This document shows positions 52,960-62,676 of a stretch of 64,000 nt of DNA, in pieces. A model generated the notes under the pieces. The model did no database searches. It had not been told where the DNA came from and worked only from the letters and a program-made list of their open reading frames with translations. Where the stretch lies: assembly GCA_004764695.1 (NCBI GenBank), contig SMSO01000031.1, forward strand, positions 122,600 to 186,599, given 5' to 3'. Both the position numbers and the translations under genes were made by a program. Each line of letters starts with the position of its first letter. Position 1 is the first letter of the stretch. This DNA comes from Schizochytrium sp. TIO01 (lineage: Eukaryota; Sar; Bigyra; Thraustochytrida; Thraustochytriidae).

Positions 52960-54743
52960 GGTACTATTTAAAGTAATTGCTTAGTTGCTTATCCTGTGCC
53001 GCACAAAGTGGCAAAAGAGGATCAATGTTGAAGATACTTGACTGTTGTCACAATCGTCATCAGCCCATTAGAATTGTTACCAATTCGGTAAGAGAAGCAC
53101 CACAAGAAGCTGGCACTTTCAATGGCAAAGAGAAGCGATGCTGATAACTCAGGCTTTGAAGTATATTGAACCGGATAAATCGTAGGCAGTGATCAATTGA
53201 TATCTGCAGAATGGCCTGCAGAACGTGGCTCGCCACTCCGATTGAATACTCCAGATTTATGGAAATGGTTTTTCTCGTCCTAGCTTGTCCCAACCATTTT
53301 GATTGCTCTGATCACCATTGCGGTAAACACTGAGCCTCTGGAGTTGTCGGTGACCACCCGCGGATGCGACAGACCCGCTGAAGAAGCCTTGTTTCAAGCA
53401 GATACTGCATCTCAGTTATTTTGGGGGCTCAGTTTCAACATCTTTCAGTATATCTGCCTTGCATTTAACCTTTGTTTGGAAAAGATTCAAGGAAGAAACT
53501 TTCAATAACCCTGCTACCTGAGCGCTCGTTCAGTAATGAACAGAATTAGAACGGTTTTAAACTGTTTAAAAAGTCCATCTTCTCTACTACTATGCTGGCA
53601 TGAGCACCACTGGGTAAGTAAGTACCTATGAACAGGAGAACAACAATAAATCGGGAATGCTGCACGAATGGAAGCAGGTCTGCTTCGTACATTTTCAATG
53701 CTCCTATGTAAGTTTGCTGGTATGTGTGATTTATGTATAGTTACTATGGGCCAACCTGGCAATTATATGGCTGGTTTGATACGTAGCATTTCTAATTTTC
53801 GTGCACATGTTTCAACAATGATTTAAAATAACTCATCATTGTACATGACGCAGCTATGTCCATATTGTACATTTGTAGTATCAGCTTTGCTTGGCTTTTT
53901 CGCTTCAAGAGAGCCTGATTTATTACCTGCATGCAAGGCGTGACTTATGTCAGGGTCTATGGCTCATCGCTGTTGGCCTCGTTTAAAGGGAGGATAATTT
54001 GTTAAATCTCCGACTCTTACGCTAAGACAAGAAGAGATGCTCGTTATAAATTATATTACAGGTGTTTCCTAAATAGTGATTCTTTTTAAAATCATCTGCT
54101 CTATGCTTGCATTAGAACTAAATTATTCCTCCTCCATCAGTGTATCAGCATCAGCGTCGAACAGTTCAATGAATTATTCGTTTGGAAATTAGAAAATACT
54201 CGATACCTTGAATTAGTGCCTATAAGTCTGAACGACTCTTTGAGGCAGCACTTTTATTTAATTTAAGCTGTCTGAGGGCTCGTTAAAGCCTGTGAATAAG
54301 CCTGTGAATAAGCCTGTGAATAAGCCTGTGAACCTCATTTATTTTTTTAAGTTGCGTGCTCCAGACCTGATTGTTTTCTCGTCAAGCAACGACTGAATGA
54401 ACAACGGTATTCTAAAAGTTCGGAATCGGTATCCTATTCTGATTTCAGTAGGTATTGTCTTTATTTGCGAGCACCGTATAACCCTACGGGTACATCTGGA
54501 AACGTTATAGCATTTCTTGGAGTTGCGAAAGGCAGTCTAGCTAGTGTCTCCTCAAAGGCTCTCTTACTATCTCTTCAGAATTTTTAGTCCAAGGAAAAAA
54601 TCTGATAGAACCCATTACTAAGACACAGCTAATACTTTCCTTACGAGTACGTGACTTTGTCCAGAAATAGCCTTTTAGTACACTTTCCAATTTAAGACGT
54701 AGTACTTTTCAAAAGTACTACATCTAAGCTCCTTACCACTCCG
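52960..54743. other. Intergenic region before the tandem kinase array
   Basis: AT-rich; no gene supported. Contains a 12-bp tandem repeat at 54289 and, at the right end, the left boundary of the duplicated unit (54743/54744). Confidence 0.5.
54289..54333. repeat. 12-bp tandem repeat, CCTGTGAATAAG x3.7
   Basis: Three perfect copies plus a partial fourth. Confidence 0.95.
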
Positions 54744-54796
54744 AGGAGGTAGCCAGCTAGCAGCACAGACATACCTTTTATTATTTATTTTATCAC

Positions 54797-57378
54797 TTAT
54801 TGTAGCCTTTCAAAAGCTCGCCGACAATTGCTCGATGACGGAAATCGTTGGTGTGCGTCCGAAACACACTCACGTGCACCCAACTTGATAAGAATCTGAG
54901 ACACTTTGTCATTCCGCGATAAATTGAAAATTGCCCCGCATGCTTGTTCTTGCACGTCTGCATTGGTTCGATGTGCGCGCATGGCGGCCACAATCTCTGC
55001 GCCCACATTCAAATCTTGTCCCAGGATCTCTTTGTTGCGATCATTATTTACAGCAAGATTCCACAATGCCGCGCATGCGTTCTTTTGCACGTCTGCATTG
55101 GTTCGATGTGCGCGCATGGCGGCCACAATCTCTGCGCCCACATTCAAATCTTGTCCCAGGATCTCAGCGTTGCGAACATTATAAGCAAGATTCCACAATG
55201 CCCCACATGCGTACTTCTGCACGCCTGCATTGGTTCGATGTGCGCGCATGGCGGCCACAATCTCTGCGCCCACATTCAAATCTTGTCCCAAGATCTCAGC
55301 GTTGCGATCATTTAGAGCAAGATTATTCAATGCCCCACATGCTTCTTCTTGCACGTCTGCATTGGTTCGATGTGCGCGCATGGCGGCCACAATCTCTGCG
55401 CCCACATCCAAATCTTGTGCTAGAGTAATTCGGTTCTTCATATTACTGAACGCGAGGGTCCTGACACAAGCACATGCTGCGGCCTGCACCGCTGCTTCGC
55501 TCGCGTGCTCTTGCATAATACTTAACAGTACCGGGCCGATATCATAGGTCGTCATTGCAGCTTCAGTATATTCATTGGTAGCTTCACGATGAAACGCGAA
55601 ATGGAATATCCAAAGTGCTTCAGAAATCACTTCGGTGTCGCGTTGCTCTTCCTTTAGGATTCTCTGCAAATGAACAAGAACGCCCCGCTCACGAACAACT
55701 CTCCTCAGCTCATCATCGCCACCTGCGGTCTCAGCAGCTTTGAATTCACCTTCCAGAGCATCATGCAAGATCTGCAGTGTTCGTAGCAGATCCGTTCGAT
55801 CGCCTCGCTCAGCCAGATCTCGAACTAGACCCCGCACCATTTCGACATTCACATTTCGTTTTGCAGATGTGCGATGGTTTTTCTTTCTGAATGCAGCCGC
55901 AAGCCCGCGAATGATACGGCTCGATCGGCGTTCAGCACCTAGAGACTCGAACCTCTTTAGAGCCTCCTCAGCAGTTGGTCTGTTTGCAGGTTCATCGTCC
56001 CAACAAGACTCCATGATGCGGACTATCCAGAGTTTCACAGGTATTTTCTCAGATATTTCAGGACGCTCGCCTGCGAGAACCCTGCATTCAAGCTCTCCTG
56101 GTTGATACACGAGATGCTTGTATGGCGTCTCCTCGTGGTACATCTCCCATATAATCAGGCCTAGAGAATAGATGTCTGCCTTTGTTGTCCAACGAGCTGG
56201 AGCTTGAAGTACTTCTGGAGCCATGTACACCGGGGTTCCGGCCACCGAAATGCTGTCTGCAAAGCTTGTATTCGGGCTCGTTCTGTCTGCAAGACCAAAG
56301 TCTGCGAGTTTTACTAAGCCAAGATCTTGACTGAGAAGCACATTGGCAGGTTCCAGATCACCATGAATCACATTTTCACTGTGCAGATAGCAGAGCCCTC
56401 GCGTGACACCGCGCAAAATGGCCTCTTTATCATCAAGTCCAAGGGTAGTGCGTGTGCCGCTCGGTTCGGTCCCGTGCAGTAACTCATCTAGAGGGAAGTC
56501 GCATTTGTCCATGACCAAATGAAACCGGTTCCGAATGATGCATGTGCCAAGAAGGCAGACGATGTTTTTGTGCTTCAAACCTTGCCAGCTTTGGGCCTCT
56601 TCCATCAATGCCTTTTGCTCAGCAAACTGAAGGCGACCACGGATTTGTCGAACTCTCTTGATAGCAACTGATAAATTTATCCCATCCTCGCCTTGGAGAA
56701 CACCTGACAGGACTTGGCTGAAGCTGCCTTCACCAAGAATATGTTCTGGATAATCTATGGTAACCTTTTCCGGTGGTATTGTGGCCATCTCAGATTCTTG
56801 AGTTTCTCGCAGTGTACGAATAAGCTCTTGCAGCGTTCGTCGCTGTCTTTGCGTCCCAGCACGACCTGCTATGATATCTGCAAGGCTGATGTCAGGATGG
56901 TCTTTGAGCAATAACAGTATGGCTTCAACTTGGTCGTGACCTTCGTCTTGGTATTGCTTGATCATGTTTTCAAGACGAAGGTGGTCTTCTTCGGCATCGT
57001 CAAGATCAATTTGCTCAATGGATGCAGGAGGGGATGGGAACTCGAAGCGGATTCGGCAAACTTGGATCAATGTTTGCAGACGCTGCTCTGCATCTGCGAG
57101 CACTTGAGTAGCTCGCTTGGTTGTAAAATTATGGTAGATCTATTATCACTAGGATCGAAGAATTCGCGAAGTAGCGAGATGATGTTGCGTAGACTAGCCT
57201 CTACCTGAATGAAATTAATATCAGCATTTTGCTGGGGCTCCAGGAAACTGGCAAGCTTGGTGAAGACATTGTTGAGATGTGCAGCTCTTCGGCGGCACGT
57301 GTGTGTATGCTCGAGAAGTGTCGCGGCCTCGCGGGCTAGCTGAAGCGAAGAAGTGAAGTTTGGCAGAATGCTCGGCAT
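54797..57378 (-). CDS. TKL-type kinase with N-terminal helical domain and 4 near-identical armadillo repeats, copy 1
   Basis: The N-terminal frame (first ATG at 57378; open upstream without ATG to 57499) and the kinase frame (stop at 54797) are offset. Removing 57149-57094 (GTGATA...CGCAG) joins them into 841 residues. N-terminal helices (LQLAREAATLLEHTHTCRRR, ASLRNIISLLREFFD) resemble the four-helix bundle found in MLKL and related TKL kinases. The kinase domain (about 191-463) has GEGSFSQV, the VAIK lysine, an alpha-C Glu, DFGLAD and MAPEVL, but the catalytic loop reads HGDLEPAN: Gly replaces Arg and Glu replaces the usual Lys. An armadillo-like region follows, ending in four 44-45-residue repeats (QDLNVGAEIVAAMRAHRTNA...). 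Soluble signalling protein; role unknown. Confidence 0.8.
54887..55417 (-). repeat. Armadillo-repeat coding array, 4 units
   Basis: Four units of 132-135 bp, each beginning QDL[N/D]VGAEIVAAMRAHRTNA. Variation is concentrated after that block (VQEEACGALNNLA, VQKYACGALWNLA, VQKNACAALWNLA, VQEQACGAIFNLS). Confidence 0.95.
57094..57149 (-). other. Frame break in copy 1: short intron or frameshift
   Basis: The upstream frame stops at 57067 and the kinase frame is closed upstream by TAG near 57145. The GT...AG segment of 56 nt is the best phase-matching splice I find (exon 1 ends in phase 1). CAG|GTAGAG upstream with acceptor GAGCAG is an alternative of about 110 nt. It is short compared with the three firm introns (282-379 nt). 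Confidence 0.45.
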
Positions 57379-58756
57379 GTTATGCAGACCTGCGTGACTC
57401 AGGCCGTGCTGGAGAGCTCGGGCAGTACTGGTTGCTCTGAGAAGATGGTCTGCCAATGCATTAGCAGCCCATGTCTGAACATCATCGTGCTCAAGATTTA
57501 ACTACTACCTACAACCTACTATATACCCTACGATATACGTGCTGCTATTAGTTGGTACCTAATGGTGCTATGGACTACTAAGGGCACTCATAGAGCCGCC
57601 TAGGAGGTTTTCTTTTTTCTTTATTTGAAGGAAACATTCAGTTATGCTACTCTCACCGTCAAAGGTTTTCTTTCTCAAAATGCTGGGGGACAATTAAAAT
57701 CAAAGCATTGTATAATACTTCCTCTTGGACCAGCATGAACAAATCAAGTTCCACCCATCTCACCAAGAAGACAAAGTGGCTCACTGCTAGTATATTCCAG
57801 TTTTCGAGAGACTTTCCAAAGCTAGTTTCTACAAAAGCCCTACTATGCTTCAATTTGATGTTTTAATCAGAATGAGTATGGATAGGATCAGCCTTCGAGA
57901 GAAGTAACCCATTCAATAAGGCTTCGCATTGTTGGAGTATCCTACCGACTGAAAGATTCTTCGTTTATTTTATTATATTTTATTATTCCTAAGTAGCCTA
58001 ATGTGTGCATTACCGCTCTTGAAATAAATAAATTCTACTTTTAGAAAATACTAAAAAAAGTAGGTACACTTGAGAAAGATTATCATGTATATATGTTACA
58101 CCTAGCGTAGCCTAGAGTAAAATTAGCAATATTATTATTCACTACCAATAAAACACACTTTTTTCTTTCTTTTTATTGTTATTTTGTTTTTTAAACTTAT
58201 GAACAAAAAAATATATAAGAATGGCTAACAACATGCAATATAGGATACTAGTAGGTAGCTAAAAATGATAATAATCTCTAGAGTAAGATATGATTCTAGC
58301 TAGCGTAACACTATTGCTATTCACTACCAGTTTTTTTTAGATTAAAAAAAGTTAATTTATAAAATTACAAAACAATTATGTGCCGTCTTCTTAGCTTTTG
58401 TGGCACATGTTCGAACAAGCACGCAAATATATCAGATTTCCAACATGGCTAACGCCATAGATCTTCGCAGCTCAATTATGATTGTTTTAGGCTTGCTGAT
58501 CATCAGCATGCGTTCTATACAAAGCAACGCAGCCTGCCTTCTTCATCGAGACCATCTCAATATGCAACTTAAACTAACTTGATCGGCAGTTCTCTAGCTA
58601 GAAAAGCGAGGGGAATGCCTAGGTATGACATTTTTCTAAAACGCCCTTTGTCCTTTTCTTTCAGCCCCTGCGATGGTACCCGTAGGTACCTGCCTGCATA
58701 CAAAGGAGGTAGCCAGCTAGCAGCACAGACATACTTTTTATTATTTATTTTATCAC
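57379..58756. other. Spacer between kinase copies (5' region of copy 1)
   Basis: About 1.4 kb, very AT-rich at 57950-58400. The part right to 58703 is repeated in unit 2 with no difference found on comparison. It should contain the kinase promoter. One small plus-strand frame (58445) is listed separately; another (57659-57853, -) has no recognised feature. Confidence 0.6.
58445..58582 (+). CDS. Possible small peptide with signal-like N-terminus
   Basis: 45 codons from ATG. A hydrophobic core (SIMIVLGLLIISM) after a short polar start, followed by SNAAC, has the look of a signal peptide or single membrane helix. An identical frame occurs in the second unit because the spacer is duplicated. May be chance. 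Confidence 0.2.
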   Translation: MANAIDLRSSIMIVLGLLIISMRSIQSNAACLLHRDHLNMQLKLT

Positions 58757-61700
58757 TTATTGTAGCCTTTCAAAAGCTCGCCGACACTTGTTCGATGACG
58801 GAAATCGTTGGTGTGCGTCCGAAACACACTCACGTGCACCCAGCTTGATAAGAATCTGAGACACTTTGTCATTCCACGATAAATTGAAAATTGCCCCGCA
58901 TGCTTGTTCTTGCACGTCTGCATTGGTTCGATGTTCGCGCATGGCGGCCACAATCTCTGCGCCCACATTCAAATCTTGTCCCAGGCTCTCTCTGTTGCGG
59001 TCATTTAGAGCAAGATTCCTCAATGCCCCACATGCTTTTTCTTGCACGCCTGCATTGGTTCGATGTGCACGCATGGCGGCCACAATCTCTGCGCCCACAT
59101 TCAAATCTTGTCCCAGGATCTCTTCGTTGCGATCATTATTTGCAGCAAGATTCCTCAATGCCCCACATGCGCACTTTTGCACGTCTGCATTGGTTCGATG
59201 TTCGCGCATGGCGGCCACAATCTCTGCGCCCACATTCAAATCTTGTCCCAAGATCTCAGCGTTGCGATCATTTAGAGCAAGATTATTCAATGCCCCACAT
59301 GCTTGTTCTTGCACGTCTGCATTGGTTCGATGTGCGCGCATGGCGGCCACAATCTCTGCGCCCACATCCAAATCTTGTCCCAGGATCTCTTTGTTGCGAT
59401 CATTATTTGCAGCAAGATTCCTCAATGCCCCACATGCGCACTTTTGCACGTCTGCATTGGTTCGATGTTCGCGCATGGCGGCCACAATCTCTGCGCCCAC
59501 ATTCAAATCTTGTCCCAAGATCTCAGCGTTGCGATCATTTAGAGCAAGATTATTCAATGCCCCACATGCTTGTTCTTGCACGTCTGCATTGGTTCGATGT
59601 GCGCGCATGGCGGCCACAATCTCTGCGCCCACATCCAAATCTTGTCCCAGGATCTCTTTGTTGCGATCATTATTTGCAGCAAGATTCCTCAATGCCCCAC
59701 ATGCGCACTTTTGCACGTCTGCATTGGTTCGATGTTCGCGCATGGCGGCCACAATCTCTGCGCCCACATTCAAATCTTGTCCCAGGCTCTCTCTGTTGCG
59801 GTCATTTAGAGCAAGATTATTCAATGCCCCACATGCTTGTTCTTGCACGTCTGCATTGGTTCGATGTGCGCGCATGGCGGCCACAATCTCTGCGCCCACA
59901 TCCAAATCTTGTCCCAGGATCTCTTCGTTGCGATCATTATTTGCAGCAAGATTCCTCAATGCCCCACATGCGCACTTTTGCACGTCTGCATTGGTTCGAT
60001 GTGCGCGCATGGCGGCCACAATCTCTGCGCCCACATTCAAATCTTGTCCCAGGATCTCTTCGTTGCGATCATTATTTGCAGCAAGATTCCTCAATGCCCC
60101 ACATGCGCACTTTTGCACGTCTGCATTGGTTCGATGTTCGCGCATGGCGGCCACAATCTCTGCGCCCACATTCAAATCTTGTCCCAAGATCTCAGCGTTG
60201 CGATCATTTAGAGCAAGATTATTCAATGCCCCACATGCTTGTTCTTGCACGTCTGCATTGGTTCGATGTGCGCGCATGGCGGCCACAATCTCTGCGCCCA
60301 CATCCAAATCTTGTCCCAGGATCTCTTTGTTGCGATCATTATTTGCAGCAAGATTCCTCAATGCCCCACATGCGCACTTTTGCACGTCTGCATTGGTTCG
60401 ATGTTCGCGCATGGCGGCCACAATCTCTGCGCCCACATTCAAATCTTGTCCCAGGCTCTCTCTGTTGCGAGCATTTACAGCAAGATTATTCAATGCCCCA
60501 CATGCTTGTTCTTGCACGTCTGCATTGGTTCGATGTGCGCGCATGGCGGCCACAATCTCTGCGCCCACATCCAAATCTTGTCCCAGGATCTCTTCGTTGC
60601 GATCATTATTTGCAGCAAGATTCCTCAATGCCCCACATGCGCACTTTTGCACGTCTGCATTGGTTCGATGTGCGCGCATGGCGGCCACAATCTCTGCGCC
60701 CACATCCAAATCTTGTGCTAGAGTAATTCGGTTTTTCATATTACTGAACGCGAGGGTCCTGACACAAGCACATGCTGCGGCCTGCACCGCTGCTTCGCTC
60801 GCGTGCTCTTGCATAATACTTAACAGTACCGGGCCGATATCATAGGTCGTCATTGCAGCTTCAGCATACTCATCGGTAGCTTCACGATGAAACGCGAAAT
60901 GGAATATCCAAAGTGCTTCAGAAATCACTTCGGTGTCGCGTTGCTCTTCCTTTAGGATTCTCTGCAAATGAACAAGAACGCCCCGCTCACGAACAACTCT
61001 CCTCAGCTCATCATCGCCACCTGCGGTCTCAGCAGCTTTGAATTCACCTTCCAGAGCATCATGCAAGATCTGCAGTGTTCGTAGCAGATCCGTTCGATCG
61101 CCTCGATCAGCCAGATCTCGAACTAGACCCCGCACCATTTCGACATTCACATTTCGTTTTGCAGATGTGCGATGGTTTTTCTTTCTGAATGCAGCCGCAA
61201 GCCCGCGAATGATACGGCTCGATCGGCGTTCAGCACCTAGAGACTCGAACCTCTTTAGAGCCTCCTCAGCAGTTGGTCTGTTTGCAGGTTCATCGTCCCA
61301 ACAAGACTCCATGATGCGGACTATCCAGAGTTTCACAGGTATTTTCTCAGATATTTCAGGACGCTCGCCTGCGAGAACCCTGCATTCAAGCTCTCCTGGT
61401 TGATACACGAGATGCTTGTATGGCGTCTCCTCGTGGTACATCTCCCATATAATCAGGCCTAGAGAATAGATGTCTGCCTTTGTTGTCCAACGAGCTGGAG
61501 CTTGAAGTACTTCTGGAGCCATGTACACCGGGGTTCCGGCCACCGAAATGCTGTCTGCAAAGCTTGTATTCGGGCTCGTTCTGTCTGCAAGACCAAAGTC
61601 TGCGAGTTTTACTAAGCCAAGATCTTGACTGAGAAGCACATTGGCAGGTTCCAGATCACCATGAATCACATTTTCACTGTGCAGATAGCAGAGCCCTCGC

Positions 61701-62676
61701 GTGACACCGCGCAAAATGGCCTCTTTATCATCAAGTCCAAGGGTAGTGCGTGTGCCGCTCGGTTCGGTCCCGTGCAGTAACTCATCTAGAGGGAAGTCGC
61801 ATTTGTCCATGACCAAATGAAACCGGTTCCGAATGATGCATGTGCCAAGAAGGCAGACGATGTTTTTGTGCTTCAAACCTTGCCAGCTTTGGGCCTCTTC
61901 CATCAATGCCTTTTGCTCAGCAAACTGAAGGCGACCACGGATTTGTCGAACTCTCTTGATAGCAACTGATAAATTTATCCCATCCTCGCCTTGGAGAACA
62001 CCTGACAGGACTTGGCTGAAGCTGCCTTCACCAAGAATATGTTCTGGATAATCTATGGTAACCTTTTCCGGTGGTATTGTGGCCATCTCAGATTCTTGAG
62101 TTTCTCGCAGTGTACGAATAAGCTCTTGCAGCGTTCGTCGCTGTCTTTGCGTCCCAGCACGACCTGCTATGATATCTGCAAGGCTGATGTCAGGATGGTC
62201 TTTGAGCAATAACAGTATGGCTTCAACTTGGTCGTGACCTTCGTCTTGGTATTGCTTGATCATGTTTTCAAGACGAAGGTGGTCTTCTTCGGCATCGTCA
62301 AGATCAATTTGCTCAATGGATGCAGGAGGGGATGGGAACTCGAAGCGGATTCGGCAAACTTGGATCAATGTTTGCAGACGCTGCTCTGCATCTGCGAGCA
62401 CTTGAGTAGCTCGCTTGGTTGTAAAATTATGGTAGATCTATTATCACTAGGATCGAAGAATTCGCGAAGTAGCGAGATGATGTTGCGTAGACTAGCCTCT
62501 ACCTGAATGAAATTAATATCAGCATTTTGCTGGGGCTCCAGGAAACTGGCAAGCTTGGTGAAGACATTGTTGAGATGTGCAGCTCTTCGGCGGCACGTGT
62601 GTGTATGCTCGAGAAGTGTCGCGGCCTCGCGGGCTAGCTGAAGCGAAGAAGTGAAGTTTGGCAGAATGCTCGGCAT
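58757..62676 (-). CDS. TKL-type kinase with N-terminal helical domain and 14 armadillo repeats, copy 2
   Basis: Paralogue of copy 1 in the next tandem unit. The N-terminal and kinase frames are offset at the same site (62448-62391); removing 56 nt gives 1287 residues. In the kinase frame before the array I count only three residue differences from copy 1 (Glu/Asp in RDLADRG, Asn/Asp and Thr/Ala in EATDEYAEA), and the N-terminal frame is the same. The same HGDLEPAN catalytic loop is present, so the change predates the duplication. The array has 14 repeats instead of 4, mostly alternating two repeat types. The last repeat (GAIFNLSWNDKVSQILIK) and the C-terminal cap correspond to copy 1. Both copies keep full-length frames, so neither looks decayed. 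Confidence 0.82.
58847..60715 (-). repeat. Armadillo-repeat coding array, 14 units
   Basis: 1869 bp. Type A units end VQKCACGALRNLAANNDRN (135 bp); type B units end VQEQACGALNNLALNDRN (132 bp). A+B dimers of 267 bp recur in the middle of the array. Two A-type units are adjacent near 60000. Confidence 0.95.
62391..62448 (-). other. Frame break in copy 2, identical to copy 1
   Basis: Equivalent of 57094-57149 (62392-62447). The same candidate 56-nt GT...AG segment is present, with the same stops in the two frames. Confidence 0.45.

Larger units (their letters stand above)
54744..58703. repeat. Tandem duplication unit 1 (3960 bp)
   Basis: Begins at AGGAGGTAGCCAGCTAGCAG. Sequence left of 54744 is unrelated to that left of 58704, which fixes the boundary. 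It holds one complete kinase-armadillo gene and its 5' spacer. It differs from unit 2 mainly by having 10 fewer armadillo repeats. Confidence 0.95.

Noticed and set aside
54960-60680. Recurrent GGTTCGATG resembling a tRNA B-box
   Set aside because: It is part of the repeat codons (RTNA on the coding strand), and no cloverleaf or A-box is present at tRNA spacing.
58847-60715. Regular repeats resembling a CRISPR or satellite array
   Set aside because: Period is 132-135 bp with no spacer structure, and it codes for armadillo repeats in frame with a kinase, in a eukaryotic genome.
54931-60845. Long plus-strand open frames over the armadillo arrays
   Set aside because: They are antisense shadows: all frames of the repeat unit are nearly stop-free, and only the minus-strand frame encodes a known fold continuous with the kinase.
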